From Phenylobacterium sp. (lineage in GTDB: Bacteria > Pseudomonadota > Alphaproteobacteria > Caulobacterales > Caulobacteraceae), in contig NZ_SCVD01000014.1 in NCBI RefSeq assembly GCF_004297125.1, forward strand, positions 62,001-126,000: a stretch of DNA of 64,000 nucleotides, in the 5' to 3' direction. How positions within the stretch are numbered: position 1 is the stretch's first letter; every line of letters starts with the position of its first letter. This document shows positions 15,462 to 23,775 of this stretch, piece by piece. The translations under genes were made by a program, and so were the position numbers. The notes below the pieces were generated by a model, which was not told the origin of the DNA, searched no databases, and was given only the letters and a program-made list of their open reading frames with translations.

Positions 15462-16069
15462 TGGAGGCCGCTATGGAACGGGTCCGCCCGCCGCGAACCG
15501 CCGAGGACGACGCCGCCTTCAAGCGTGAGCTTGTGCAGCTGATCCCCCATCTTCGCGCCTTCGCCCGCACCCTGTGCGGGGATCCCACCGCGGCTGACGA
15601 CCTTGCGCAGGACGCCATGATGAAGGCGTGGGACGCGCGGGCCAGCTTCCAGATGGGCACGAACATGAAGGCCTGGACCTTCATGATCCTGCGCAACCAG
15701 TTCTATTCCGAGAAGCGCCGCTCGTGGCGGCAGAGCCAGCTCGACCAGGAGGCGGCCGAACGCACCCTGGTGGCGGTGGACGATCCCGAGGCGCCCGTCG
15801 CCCTGGACGAACTGCGCCAGGGCCTGGCCATGCTGCCCGCCGAACAGCGCGAGGCGCTGATCCTCGTTGGCGCAGGCGGTTTCGCCTACGAAGAGGCTGC
15901 GGAGATCTGCGGCTGCGCCGTCGGCACCGTGAAGAGCCGAGTCAGCCGGGCCCGTCGCGCGTTGCACGCCATCCTCGAGGATGGGGCGTACGACCGGGAC
16001 GGCGCATCCGCCAGCGATGCGATGCGTTCTATCCTGGCCGACGCGGAGCGGTTAAGCAGCGTCCGGTAG
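15461..16069 (+). CDS. ecfG: EcfG (SigT-type) ECF sigma factor of the general stress response
   Basis: 202 residues. Region 2 covers about residues 20-85, with HLRAFARTLCGDPTAADDLAQD and the NMKAWTFMILRNQFYSE motif. Region 4 covers about 120-175, with MLPAEQREALILVGAGGFAYEEAAEICGC and GTVKSRVSRARRAL for -35 recognition. This is the EcfG group that reads GGAAC-type promoters, many of which are visible in this window. The gene starts at the stop of nepR and is followed after 9 bases by the phyK-like kinase gene, an arrangement seen in Caulobacter. Confidence 0.95.
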   Translation: MEAAMERVRPPRTAEDDAAFKRELVQLIPHLRAFARTLCGDPTAADDLAQDAMMKAWDARASFQMGTNMKAWTFMILRNQFYSEKRRSWRQSQLDQEAAERTLVAVDDPEAPVALDELRQGLAMLPAEQREALILVGAGGFAYEEAAEICGCAVGTVKSRVSRARRALHAILEDGAYDRDGASASDAMRSILADAERLSSVR

Positions 16070-16078
16070 GACGCTGCC

Positions 16079-17791
16079 ATGGTTGGATTCCCCGCCGGTT
16101 CGTTGAGCACGATCCGGGTTCGCCTCATCGCGGCCCTGGCCGTAGCGCTCCTGCCTGTTCTGGTGCTGGGCGCGATGCAGTCGGCGATCGGCTTCCAGCG
16201 CGAGGGCCGCGAGCTGCGGCAGAACCTCGGCTTCGCGGCCGACCGTAGCGCTGCGACCGCCCGCGCGCGGATGGAAGGCGCGGACATCCTGCTGCAGACG
16301 CTCGCGCCTGGCGCGATCGGCTTCCAGTGCCAGAAGCGCCTGGAACAGGTGACGACCCGCATCCCGGGCTATCTCAACCTGATCCGGTTCGACCGGCAGG
16401 GTCGCGTGGTCTGCGCCGCCGGCGGCGTGCCCGCCGATCTCGGCCGGGCCCAGCGCCCGTGGTTCCGCCAGCTCGCCGAGGGCGGCGACATCTCGATCAC
16501 CCGAGACCCTGGCTCGGGCTACGCCGAGGAGCCGGCGATCCTGACGGCTGCGCGCGCCACGGCGACCGACGGCGCCTTCGACGGCGCTTTCGCAGCGGTG
16601 ATCGCGCTCACCAGCCTGCAGCCGAAGGTCAACGACCCGTCGCTGCCGAAAGGCGCCGAGGTCGGCCTGGTGGAGAAGACCGGCCGCTACATCACCTTCA
16701 CCGACGCCGGCGCCTTCCCGACGCTGCCCGCCGACTGGCGCGCCAAGGTCGAGGCGCGCGGCACGCTGGTCTGGTACGGCAAGGACGGCAAAGGCCGCCG
16801 CCGGGTCTATTCCGCCGCCCCCGTCGTGGGCGACGAGGTCTATGTGGTGTTGTCGGCCCAGTCGCCGGGCCTGTTGTCCTGGGCGCGGCTCAACCCGCTG
16901 ACCGGCATCGTCTTCCCGCTGCTGACCTTCCTGCTGGCCCTGATCGCCGTGTCCGTCGTGACCGAACGGGTGGTGGTCCGCTGGATCGCCTATCTGCAGC
17001 GGATCGCGGCCCTGTACGCCCGCGGTCGCCTGAGCGTGCGGCCGGTCCAGGCCGAGCAGATGCCGCCGGAGATCCGAGAGCTGGCCGAGACGCTGGAGGA
17101 CATGGCCGACGCCATCGTGGGCCGCGACGCTTCGCTTCGCGACAGCCTGGCCCAGAAGGACGCGCTGATGCGCGAGATCCACCACCGGGTGAAGAACAAC
17201 CTGCAGGTCATCTCCAGCCTGCTGAACATGCAGCAGCGCTCGCTGGTCGACCCCGCCGCGCGCTCGGCGATGAGCGACACCCGCCAGCGGATCACCGCCC
17301 TGGCCCTGATCTACCGGGCGCTCTACCAGGGGCCCGACCTGAAGCGGGTCGACCTGCGGCCCTTCCTGGAGGAGTTGACAGCCCAGCTCGTGAACGGGGA
17401 GCTCATGCAGGGTCATACGGTGCGCACCGAGCTGAAGGTCGATCCGCTGGTCATCGACCCGGATCGCCTGGCCCCCCTGGCGCTGTTCGCGGTGGAGGCG
17501 ATCACCAACGCCCAGAAGCACGCCTTCAACGCGCGAGGCGGGACCCTGCGGCTCACCTTCTCCGTCCGGGGAGAGGAGGCGGAGCTGGAAATCTCCGACG
17601 ATGGGGAGGCGGCGGAGAACGCCCTGGTGACGTCCGGCGTGGGCCGCACCCTGATGACCGCCTTCGCCAGACAGCTCCGGGGCCGGGCCGAGTTGGCGCG
17701 CAACGCCGAGGGTGGAGTCACCGCCCGCCTCATATTCCCGACTCCGGCGGCCGACCGGGCGGCTGTGCAGGGGAACCAAGCCGCGGCCTGA
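16079..17791 (+). CDS. phyK: PhyK-like membrane histidine kinase (HisKA_2)
   Basis: 570 residues. Transmembrane helices at about 17-34 and 283-304 flank a periplasmic sensor of about 240 residues (CACHE-like, with NLIRFDRQGRVVCAAGG). A HAMP-like linker and a short coiled segment follow, then the HisKA_2 motif MREIHHRVKNNLQVISSLL with the acceptor at H369. The ATPase core has ALFAVEAITNAQKHAF and SGVGRTLMTAFARQL. Position directly after ecfG and the domain order match PhyK, the kinase that phosphorylates PhyR. An EcfG-type promoter for the next gene is embedded in its last codons. Confidence 0.9.
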   Translation: MVGFPAGSLSTIRVRLIAALAVALLPVLVLGAMQSAIGFQREGRELRQNLGFAADRSAATARARMEGADILLQTLAPGAIGFQCQKRLEQVTTRIPGYLNLIRFDRQGRVVCAAGGVPADLGRAQRPWFRQLAEGGDISITRDPGSGYAEEPAILTAARATATDGAFDGAFAAVIALTSLQPKVNDPSLPKGAEVGLVEKTGRYITFTDAGAFPTLPADWRAKVEARGTLVWYGKDGKGRRRVYSAAPVVGDEVYVVLSAQSPGLLSWARLNPLTGIVFPLLTFLLALIAVSVVTERVVVRWIAYLQRIAALYARGRLSVRPVQAEQMPPEIRELAETLEDMADAIVGRDASLRDSLAQKDALMREIHHRVKNNLQVISSLLNMQQRSLVDPAARSAMSDTRQRITALALIYRALYQGPDLKRVDLRPFLEELTAQLVNGELMQGHTVRTELKVDPLVIDPDRLAPLALFAVEAITNAQKHAFNARGGTLRLTFSVRGEEAELEISDDGEAAENALVTSGVGRTLMTAFARQLRGRAELARNAEGGVTARLIFPTPAADRAAVQGNQAAA

Positions 17792-17797
17792 AGCGTT
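17772..17797 (+). promoter_or_regulatory. EcfG-type promoter inside the 3' end of phyK (GGAAC-N17-CGTT)
   Basis: GGAAC at 17772-17776 and CGTT at 17794-17797. Predicted start is near 17804, 30 bases before the entericidin-like gene. The -35 is within phyK coding sequence and the -10 lies just after its stop. Confidence 0.8.
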
Positions 17798-17833
17798 GCC
17801 GCAGCGACGCTTTCAAACCCCCGGGAGATTTCT

Positions 17834-17971
17834 ATGCGCAAGATCGTTTTGCTGGCCGTTTTGGCCGCCAGCCTCGCCGCAACGGCGTGCAACACCGTTT
17901 CGGGCGCCGGCAAGGATGTGAAGTCCGCGGGTGAGGCGGTTACGGACACCGCTGAAGACGCCAAGAAGTAG
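17834..17971 (+). CDS. Entericidin A/B-family small lipoprotein
   Basis: 45 residues: signal peptide MRKIVLLAVLAASLAATAC with the lipid-modified cysteine at residue 19, followed by NTVSGAGKDVKSAGEAVTDTA, the conserved entericidin mature sequence. GGGAG lies 8 bases before the ATG. Entericidins are membrane lipoproteins linked to programmed lysis or envelope stress, and are sigma-S or EcfG controlled in several groups. The EcfG-type promoter upstream and the terminator at 17994 make it a monocistronic stress gene. Confidence 0.9.
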   Translation: MRKIVLLAVLAASLAATACNTVSGAGKDVKSAGEAVTDTAEDAKK

Positions 17972-17993
17972 ATCCCGCGACGAACCCGTCGAA

Positions 17994-18023
17994 GAAGCCC
18001 TGGCGCGCGAGCACCGGGGCTTC
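17994..18023. terminator. Hairpin between the entericidin-like gene and cheR
   Basis: GAAGCCC (17994-18000) pairs with GGGCTTC (18017-18023) across a 16-base loop with partial inner pairing. It is followed on the plus strand by CTTCGTTC. It lies between two convergent genes. Confidence 0.65.
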
Positions 18024-18029
18024 CTTCGT

Positions 18030-18845
18030 TCAGGCCGCCGAGCGAGCCACGTCGTCGGTGGCGGCGTAGAGGCTGAGGTCGGGGGCGGCCCGGACGAAGG
18101 CCTTGCCTGCCGAGTCGTTCTGCCCGAGCACCAGCAGCCCACCCGGGGCAAGGGCGGCGTGAAGCTGGCCCAGAACGCGGCCGCCGGCCTCGGGGGCCAG
18201 TTGGCCCAGGGCGCTGCGGCACAGGATCAGGTCGAACTGGCCGACGCGGGCCAGATCGTCCATCAGGTTCACGCGGCGCCACCGCACCATCTGGCGCACC
18301 CGGGGCGACAGGGCGAAGAACTCGCCGTCCTTCTCGAAGTGGCGCACCAGCATGCGGGCCGGGAGGCCGCGCTGGACTTCGAACTGCGAATAGCGGCCGC
18401 TCTGGGCCTTCTCAAGGCTGCGCTCCGAGAGGTCGGAGGCGAACAGCTCCAGCTTGCCCAGCCCGGGGACGTCGGCGAGCAGCATGGCCAGGGAGTAGAT
18501 CTCCTGCCCCGTGCCGCAGCCCGCGCTCCAGATGCGCAGCGGCTCGCCGCCGCGCGAGCGGGCCAGGACGGGGACGACCTCGTCCGCCAACTGGGCGAAT
18601 ACGTGATGGTCGCGGAAGAACTCGCTTTCGGGCAGGGCCATGGCCTCGACGGCGGCCCAGGCCAAGCGGTCGTCCGCCCCGTGCCGCAGGGCGTCGATGA
18701 ACGCCTCGGTCGAGCTGAAGCACTCGCGGCGGGCCAGGGGCGAGAGCCGGCTTTCGATCAGATAGGCCTTCTCGGCGTCCACCATGAGGCCGGCGCGCGC
18801 CAGGCACAGGGCGGAGACGAAGGCGCGGTCCGGGGCCGGGATCAC
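18030..18845 (-). CDS. cheR: CheR-type protein-glutamate methyltransferase
   Basis: 271 residues from a GTG at 18845 that overlaps the TGA of the receiver gene by four bases. An N-terminal helical CheR domain (YLIESRLSPLARRE) is followed by a SAM-dependent methyltransferase fold with RIWSAGCGTGQEIYSLAMLL and FDLILCRSALGQL. CheR enzymes methylate chemoreceptors, but no receptor, CheA or CheB is nearby. The cheR-receiver-chpT group next to phyK appears to match the arrangement I recall in Caulobacter crescentus. The frame continues upstream to 19091, but that part only mirrors the receiver gene. Confidence 0.9.
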   Translation of the reverse strand: MIPAPDRAFVSALCLARAGLMVDAEKAYLIESRLSPLARRECFSSTEAFIDALRHGADDRLAWAAVEAMALPESEFFRDHHVFAQLADEVVPVLARSRGGEPLRIWSAGCGTGQEIYSLAMLLADVPGLGKLELFASDLSERSLEKAQSGRYSQFEVQRGLPARMLVRHFEKDGEFFALSPRVRQMVRWRRVNLMDDLARVGQFDLILCRSALGQLAPEAGGRVLGQLHAALAPGGLLVLGQNDSAGKAFVRAAPDLSLYAATDDVARSAA

Positions 18846-19210
18846 GCCAGCAGCCCCAGATAGTCGAGCTTGCCCGCGACGATCCCGCCGTCGAAGGGCT
18901 TCATGATGTATTCGTCGGCGCCCGCGTCCAGCGCGTCGCGGATCGACTCGATCTCGTTCTCGACGCTGCAGAACAGGACCTTGGGACGGTCGCCGCCGGG
19001 CTCGGCGCGGAGCTTCTTCACGAACTCCAGCCCGTCCATCGCCGGCATCCGCCAGTCCAGCAGGATCGCGTCGGGCATGACGGCCGTGCACCAGGCCATG
19101 GCCTCGACGCCGTCAGCCGCTTCCGCGACCTCGAAGCCCAGATCCTCAAGGATCCGGCGCGAGACCTTGCGGATCACGCGGCTGTCGTCGACGACGAGAC
19201 AGGTCTTCAA
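18842..19210 (-). CDS. Single-domain CheY-like response regulator
   Basis: 122 residues, a stand-alone receiver. Acidic D8-D9, phospho-acceptor D52 (ILLDWRMPAMDG), a Ser in the VLFCSVENE switch position and the lysine in YIMKPFDGG are all present. With no output domain it must act by protein contact or phosphate transfer. It is coupled to cheR by a GTGA overlap and preceded by chpT 90 bases upstream, so it may be a phosphorylation partner of either. Confidence 0.92.
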   Translation of the reverse strand: MKTCLVVDDSRVIRKVSRRILEDLGFEVAEAADGVEAMAWCTAVMPDAILLDWRMPAMDGLEFVKKLRAEPGGDRPKVLFCSVENEIESIRDALDAGADEYIMKPFDGGIVAGKLDYLGLLA

Positions 19211-19299
19211 GGCTTCCGGCGCTCCAGCAATCTGGAGGCCTATGTCGCGCCGAGTTGGTTAACGCGCGGTGTGGCTCGGCGAAGAACCGCGTGGCCGGG

Positions 19300-19950
19300 T
19301 CAGGCGGGCAGGGTCGCGGCGAAGATCACCCGCTCCTCCTGCACGTCGGCGAATACGCGGCCGCCGGCGTCGGTGACGAACAGGTGCGTGTAGTAGGCCT
19401 GGACCCAGTGGCCGTGCAGGCCCTCGCCCAGCGGCTGGCCCTGCAGGCCGGCCAGGACCTCGGGACGCAGAAGCGCGCGCGGGCCCGTGGACTCCAGGGC
19501 GATGGCCACGGAGGCGCCTTCCTGCACAGCGCGGACCTTGGCGATCCCGCCGGTCGGCAGGGCCGCCCCCGCCATCTGGGCCAGGTTCAGCAGGGTGCGG
19601 GCCGCGGGCTTGTTCACCGCCGGGGTGTCCACCATCCATTCCAGTTCGGCGCGCATGTGGCCGAACACGCCGCGGGCCAGCTTCTCCAGGTCGCGGGCGT
19701 CGAAGGTCTCGGCGGAGGCGGAGGCGCCGAACGCCACCCGGCAGAAGGACAGCAGGTCCGCCAGCTTCTTGGCCGAGGTGACGATCAGGCCCATGGCCTC
19801 CTCGCGCATGTCCTGAGCGGAGGGGTCCTCCAGGAGGTCGAGGCCCGAGGATATGGCGCTCGCCGGGCTGATGAAGTCGTGGCACATGCGCGCCGCCAGA
19901 TAGGCGGCGAGCTCGGCGGGACGCACGGCGAGGTCGGTGGTGTCGGTCAT
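19300..19950 (-). CDS. chpT: ChpT histidine phosphotransferase
   Basis: 216 residues. The dimerisation helix carries ARMCHDFISPASAISSGLDLL, with the phosphorylated histidine at H24, followed by LLEDPSAQDMREEAM, nearly the same as the Caulobacter ChpT sequence as I remember it. The C-terminal half is a degenerate Bergerat fold that does not bind ATP. ChpT relays phosphate from the hybrid kinase CckA to CtrA and CpdR, the core cell-cycle switch of alphaproteobacteria. The presence of a CtrA box elsewhere in this window agrees. Confidence 0.95.
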   Translation of the reverse strand: MTDTTDLAVRPAELAAYLAARMCHDFISPASAISSGLDLLEDPSAQDMREEAMGLIVTSAKKLADLLSFCRVAFGASASAETFDARDLEKLARGVFGHMRAELEWMVDTPAVNKPAARTLLNLAQMAGAALPTGGIAKVRAVQEGASVAIALESTGPRALLRPEVLAGLQGQPLGEGLHGHWVQAYYTHLFVTDAGGRVFADVQEERVIFAATLPA

Positions 19951-20015
19951 GGCGCCCCAGCTTTGACGCGATTTGCGCCTTGGGGAAACGCCTCGGCCTC
20001 TCTAAGGAAGCCGTC

Positions 20016-20210
20016 ATGACGACGTTTTGGGACCCTTTCCTGGAGCCGGGCGTCCTGGTGCGTCACCCCGCGGAGCCGGACTGGGGCCTGGGCCAAGTCC
20101 AGTCGGTGGTCGGCCGGAAGGTGACCGTGAACTTCGAGAACGCGGGCAAGCGGACGATCGACGCGGGCGTCGTGACCCTGGTGTTCGTGGCGGACGATCC
20201 CCGAAAGTAG
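20016..20210 (+). CDS. DUF3553 family small protein
   Basis: 64 residues. The sequence FLEPGVLVRHPAEPDWGLGQVQS followed by GRKVTVNFENAGKRTI is the DUF3553 pattern, a small beta-barrel of unknown role resembling tudor-like nucleic-acid or protein-binding folds. The ATG at 20016 has AAGGA 5 bases upstream; an upstream in-frame ATG at 19980 would add 12 residues. It is divergent from chpT and 15 bases before cysQ, probably one transcript with it. Confidence 0.85.
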   Translation: MTTFWDPFLEPGVLVRHPAEPDWGLGQVQSVVGRKVTVNFENAGKRTIDAGVVTLVFVADDPRK

Positions 20211-20225
20211 AGGGCCGAGGGCGAA

Positions 20226-21005
20226 TTGAGCGATAACGCAAAGAACGAGAACGATATCGGCCAGGCGTTGGCCGAGATCTGCGAGGCGGCCGCCGCCCTG
20301 ATCCTGCCGTTGTGGCGCTCAGGCGTGGAGGTGCTGACCAAGGCCGACGAGAGCCCGGTGACCGAGGCCGACCAGCGGGGCGAGAAGCTGATCCTGGAAC
20401 ACCTGGCGCGGCGCTTTCCCGGCGTGCCCGTGATCTCGGAAGAAGACGCCAGCGAGTTCGGAACGCCCGACGCCATCGGGCCGCGCTTCTTCCTGGTCGA
20501 TCCGCTGGACGGCACCAAGGCCTTCGTCCGCGGCGATCCGAACTTCACGGTGAACATCGGCCTGATCCAGGACGGCCGCCCGGTGGCCGGCGCGGTCTGC
20601 GCCCCGCCGAGCGGGGAGACCTGGTTCACCCACGGCGGCGCGGCGCTGAAGCGAGTGAAGGGCGGGACGGACGCGGCGGTGCGCGTGCGACGCTGGCCAA
20701 AAGGCAGCGCCGTGGCCCTGGTCAGTCACACCATGAAGGAAGAGACGACGCGCAAGCTCGCCGAGGAGTACGGCTTCGACGTGCCGGAAGCGATGGACTC
20801 CTCGATCAAGTTCTGCCGGATCGCCGAAGGCTCGGCCGATATCTATCCGCGGCACGGGCCGACGATGGAATGGGACATCGCCGCGGGGCACGCGGTGTTG
20901 GAGGCGGCCGGCGGTTCCGTGCTGACGCTGGAGGGCCGGCCCTTCGCCTACGGCAAGGCTAGCGAAGGCTTCCGCAACGGCTGGTTCGTGGCCCGCGGGG
21001 GCTAG
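20226..21005 (+). CDS. cysQ: 3'(2'),5'-bisphosphate nucleotidase (CysQ)
   Basis: 259 residues from a TTG at 20226. The inositol-monophosphatase fold has SEEDASEF, the metal-binding FLVDPLDGTKAFVRG (D92 and D95) and, near the C-terminus, EWDIAAGHAVLEAAGG. CysQ removes the 3'-phosphate from PAP made during sulfate assimilation, and can also act on inositol phosphates. It overlaps the convergent gene at 21002 by four bases. The TTG is used because it gives the MSDNAKNENDIGQALAEI beginning; no ATG is available upstream in frame. Confidence 0.92.
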   Translation: MSDNAKNENDIGQALAEICEAAAALILPLWRSGVEVLTKADESPVTEADQRGEKLILEHLARRFPGVPVISEEDASEFGTPDAIGPRFFLVDPLDGTKAFVRGDPNFTVNIGLIQDGRPVAGAVCAPPSGETWFTHGGAALKRVKGGTDAAVRVRRWPKGSAVALVSHTMKEETTRKLAEEYGFDVPEAMDSSIKFCRIAEGSADIYPRHGPTMEWDIAAGHAVLEAAGGSVLTLEGRPFAYGKASEGFRNGWFVARGG

Positions 21006-21475
21006 GCGTCTTTCGGCGGATGGGCCGCGATCCAGGCGTCCAGCGCCTGGGTCGCCTCGGCGGAGCAACCGCCCTGGTGGACCTGCACAACGGCGTCCAG
21101 GGTGGTGATGGTCGCCGGCTCGGGGCAGAGCCCCGCCCGGGTCCGCATCGGCCGCGTGACGCCCGGCCCCCTCTGGTCTGTGGACACGATCACCTTCAGG
21201 ATCGCCAGGCGTTCGGCGTCGGCCTGGCTGGACTGGCGCCGCGGCAGGAGCACGCCGCCCTCCGCGCCCCTCAGGCGGACCAGATCGCCCGAGGCGTGCA
21301 TCAGGGTGACCGTGCGGCCGGGCGCCAGGGTCAGCCTCATGCCGCTGTCGTAGGCCTGGCCGCGGACGATGGCGGGGTCGGTGGACCCGACCACGATATA
21401 GTCGCGGGCCGCGCCGGCGCCGGCGAAGGCCGCGAGGGCGAGACCGAGGATCGGAAGGGCAAGGCGTCGGAGCAT
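21002..21475 (-). CDS. Secreted protein of unknown function
   Basis: 157 residues from the ATG at 21475, with a signal peptide (MLRRLALPILGLALAAFAGAGAA). The mature part begins DYIVVGSTDPAIVRGQ and has a beta-rich segment MRLTLAPGRTVTLMHASGDLVRLRG that resembles an SH3-like or FecR-like strand pattern, plus cysteines near the C-terminus (LCPEPA, GGCSAEA) that could form a disulfide. No family recognised. The frame is open to 21628 but the added part has no signal-peptide logic. Confidence 0.72.
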   Translation of the reverse strand: MLRRLALPILGLALAAFAGAGAARDYIVVGSTDPAIVRGQAYDSGMRLTLAPGRTVTLMHASGDLVRLRGAEGGVLLPRRQSSQADAERLAILKVIVSTDQRGPGVTRPMRTRAGLCPEPATITTLDAVVQVHQGGCSAEATQALDAWIAAHPPKDA

Positions 21476-21647
21476 CCGGCGAGCATGCGCGTCATGGTGG
21501 CGCCTCGCAAGTGCGGGACCGCTGTCGCATATCGCGTCCCGCGAACGCAGATTTCCCAGTGATGTGGCGCCGCCGACGGCCTTTCGAGGACGAGGGCCCG
21601 CGCGTCCCTGCGACACATGCGCCTGCAACCAAAAATTGAGCTCGCGG

Positions 21648-21662
21648 TTAACTGCCGGTTAA
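21648..21662. promoter_or_regulatory. CtrA box (TTAA-N7-TTAA)
   Basis: TTAACTGCCGGTTAA at 21648-21662 is a perfect TTAA-N7-TTAA CtrA site. It lies 46 bases before the ATG at 21708, in the position expected for control of that gene. Confidence 0.75.
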
Positions 21663-21707
21663 GCCTTGTCCATCTAAGTTGATGGCTAGAATGTCGAGGC
21701 AAACGCT

Positions 21708-21890
21708 ATGGTCAGCGTGCAGCTACGAAATTCCGGCTCGGGTCTCTGGACCCCTTTCACCCTGCCCACCTCGGTGCAGGCCGCGCAGACGATCGCCAGT
21801 GCGGTGAAGACGCTCAACATCGCCGACCAGGTTCGCATCACGCCTGCGGCCGTCGCGCCCGCACCCGTGAAGCTCGACATCCAGGTCTAG
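21708..21890 (+). CDS. Small protein of unknown function downstream of a CtrA box
   Basis: 60 residues (MVSVQLRNSGSGLWTPFTLP, then a helix QTIASAVKTLNIADQV and an Ala/Pro-rich end VKLDIQV). CGAGG lies 7 bases before the ATG. No family recognised. It overlaps the convergent mocA-like gene by four bases. The perfect CtrA box 46 bases upstream is the main argument that this short frame is real and cell-cycle regulated. Confidence 0.6.
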   Translation: MVSVQLRNSGSGLWTPFTLPTSVQAAQTIASAVKTLNIADQVRITPAAVAPAPVKLDIQV

Positions 21891-22477
21891 CGTCCCGCTA
21901 GGTCGCCGCGTTCGTCCACATCGAAGAGCACTCCGTCGTCCGGCGCTTCGACCCGCGCCAGCCGCATGCCCAGCGCCTGGAGGATCGGCCGCGCGCCCAC
22001 GTCACCCGTGAGCCGCGACACTTCCTCGAACAGCGCCCGGCTCAGCACGACGGGATTCCCCCGTCGCCCCTCGAAGATCGGCGCGGCGGCCGGCGCGCCA
22101 TCGGCCACCGCCTGGGCCAGGGGCCTCAGCACGGCATGCGGGACCCGCGGCATGTCTCCGAGGAAGACGAAGGCCGCCCCGGCGTCGGCGGACAGGCTGG
22201 CGATCCCCGCCCGCAGCGAGGCGGCCATGCCCTCGGCATGATCGGCGGCGTGGATCAGCCGGACGTCCAGGTCGAAGGCTCGTGCGCAGGCGGCCACGGC
22301 CTGAGCGTCCGCGCCCGTGACGACCGTGATCGCCCCCGGCGCCGCGGCGCGCGCGGCGGCCAGCGCACCATGCAGCAGCGGGGCGCCGTGGAAGTCGGCC
22401 AGCAGCTTCCCGCCGCCGAACCGGGACCCCGAACCCGCCGCCAGCACCAGTGCGTCGATCCTGGCCACTGTCGCCAC
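21887..22477 (-). CDS. mocA: MobA/MocA-type NTP:molybdopterin nucleotidyltransferase
   Basis: 196 residues. The N-terminal [19 protein letters not shown] is the nucleotidyltransferase LAAGxSxRFGxxK motif, and [18 protein letters not shown] holds the metal-binding GDx[24 protein letters not shown] and the C-terminal DVDERGDL agree with the MocA branch, which attaches CMP to molybdopterin to form MCD for xanthine-dehydrogenase-type enzymes. It could instead be MobA (GMP). It is divergent from moaA with only 29 bases between them, inside the cofactor cluster. Confidence 0.8.
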   Translation of the reverse strand: MATVARIDALVLAAGSGSRFGGGKLLADFHGAPLLHGALAAARAAAPGAITVVTGADAQAVAACARAFDLDVRLIHAADHAEGMAASLRAGIASLSADAGAAFVFLGDMPRVPHAVLRPLAQAVADGAPAAAPIFEGRRGNPVVLSRALFEEVSRLTGDVGARPILQALGMRLARVEAPDDGVLFDVDERGDLAGR

Positions 22478-22506
22478 GCGCGGTTCCCCCCTATCTTGGT
22501 CGTCGA

Positions 22507-23532
22507 ATGACGCCCTACGACGACACCGCCGCGCCCGCCAGGGGGCCGCTCATCGACGGCTTCGGCCGGACGGTGACCTATCTGCGCCTGTCGGTCACCG
22601 ATCGGTGCGACCTGCGCTGCGTCTATTGCATGGCCGAGCACATGACCTTCCTGCCGAAGGCCGAGGTGCTGACCCTGGAGGAACTGGACCGCATCGCCTC
22701 GGCGTTCGTCGGCCTCGGCGCGCGCAAGCTGCGCCTGACCGGCGGCGAACCGCTGGTGCGCAAAGGGATGATGGACCTGGTCCGCCGCCTGGGCCGCCAT
22801 CTGCGGACCGGCGCCCTGGACGAACTGACCCTTTCCACCAACGGCACCCGGCTGGCGGAGTTCGCCGGCAAGCTCGCGGACGCTGGCGTGCGGCGGGTGA
22901 ACGTCTCGCTGGACACCCTGAAGCCCGACCTGTTCCGCCGCCTCACGCGCGGCGGCGACGTGGCCAAGGTGTTGGCGGGGATACGGGCCGCGAAGGCCGC
23001 GGGACTGTCCGTCAAGGTCAACACCGTGGCGTTGAAGGACGACAACGCCGCCGAGATCCCCGACCTGATCGCCTGGGCGCATGGCGAAGGCTGCGACATC
23101 ACCCTGATCGAAACCATGCCCATGGGCGAGATCGACGCCGACCGCACCGACCAGTACCTGTCACTGAAGGAGCTCCGCCGCGAGCTGGAGAGCTTCTGGA
23201 CGCTGGAGGACTTGCCCCTCAACACCGGCGGGCCGGCCCGTTATGTGCGGGTGGCCGAGACCGGCGGTCGGCTGGGGCTGATCACCCCGCTCAGCCATAA
23301 TTTCTGCGAGGCCTGCAACCGCGTGCGGCTGACGTGTACGGGGACCCTGCACACCTGCCTGGGACAGGAAGACGCCACCGATCTGCGTGCGGTGCTGCGG
23401 GCGGGGGCCACCGATGCGGAGCTGGCGGCGGCGATCCGGGGCGCGATCGCGGGCAAGCCCAAGGGCCACGACTTCGAGATCGCGCGGAAAGCTCCGGCCG
23501 TGGCGCGGCACATGTCCACGACGGGCGGCTGA
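22507..23532 (+). CDS. moaA: GTP 3',8-cyclase MoaA
   Basis: 341 residues. The radical-SAM cluster motif is [13 protein letters not shown] (C34, C38, C41), the SAM-binding segment is [18 protein letters not shown], and the second cluster is [21 protein letters not shown]. The protein ends in STTGG, the conserved GG tail. It catalyses the first step of molybdenum cofactor synthesis. The ATG at 22507 gives the expected length; an upstream ATG at 22450 lies within the mocA promoter region. It is followed by moaD after 3 bases. Confidence 0.97.
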   Translation: MTPYDDTAAPARGPLIDGFGRTVTYLRLSVTDRCDLRCVYCMAEHMTFLPKAEVLTLEELDRIASAFVGLGARKLRLTGGEPLVRKGMMDLVRRLGRHLRTGALDELTLSTNGTRLAEFAGKLADAGVRRVNVSLDTLKPDLFRRLTRGGDVAKVLAGIRAAKAAGLSVKVNTVALKDDNAAEIPDLIAWAHGEGCDITLIETMPMGEIDADRTDQYLSLKELRRELESFWTLEDLPLNTGGPARYVRVAETGGRLGLITPLSHNFCEACNRVRLTCTGTLHTCLGQEDATDLRAVLRAGATDAELAAAIRGAIAGKPKGHDFEIARKAPAVARHMSTTGG

Positions 23533-23535
23533 ACC

Positions 23536-23775
23536 ATGGCCCGCGTGTTGCTTTTCGGTCCCCTGCGCGACCTCGCCGGCTGGCGGGAACGGGAGATCGA
23601 GGCCGCGTCCCTGGCCGCCCTTCGAGGTTTCCTGGTCGACGAAGACGCCGACCTGGGCGCGGCCCTGGCCGGGCCGGGTGTCCAGGTGGCGGTGGACCAG
23701 GCGGTGGTTCGCGGCGACGTCGGCCTGTCGGCTGGCAGCGAGGTCGCCTTCCTGCCGCCGATGAGCGGCGGATGA
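23536..23775 (+). CDS. moaD: Molybdopterin synthase small subunit MoaD
   Basis: 79 residues, beta-grasp fold: ARVLLFGPLRDLAGWRE at the start and the C-terminal GSEVAFLPPMSGG, whose di-glycine is thiocarboxylated to donate sulfur to the pterin. Its stop overlaps the moaE ATG (ATGA), so the two synthase subunits are translationally coupled. Confidence 0.95.
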   Translation: MARVLLFGPLRDLAGWREREIEAASLAALRGFLVDEDADLGAALAGPGVQVAVDQAVVRGDVGLSAGSEVAFLPPMSGG

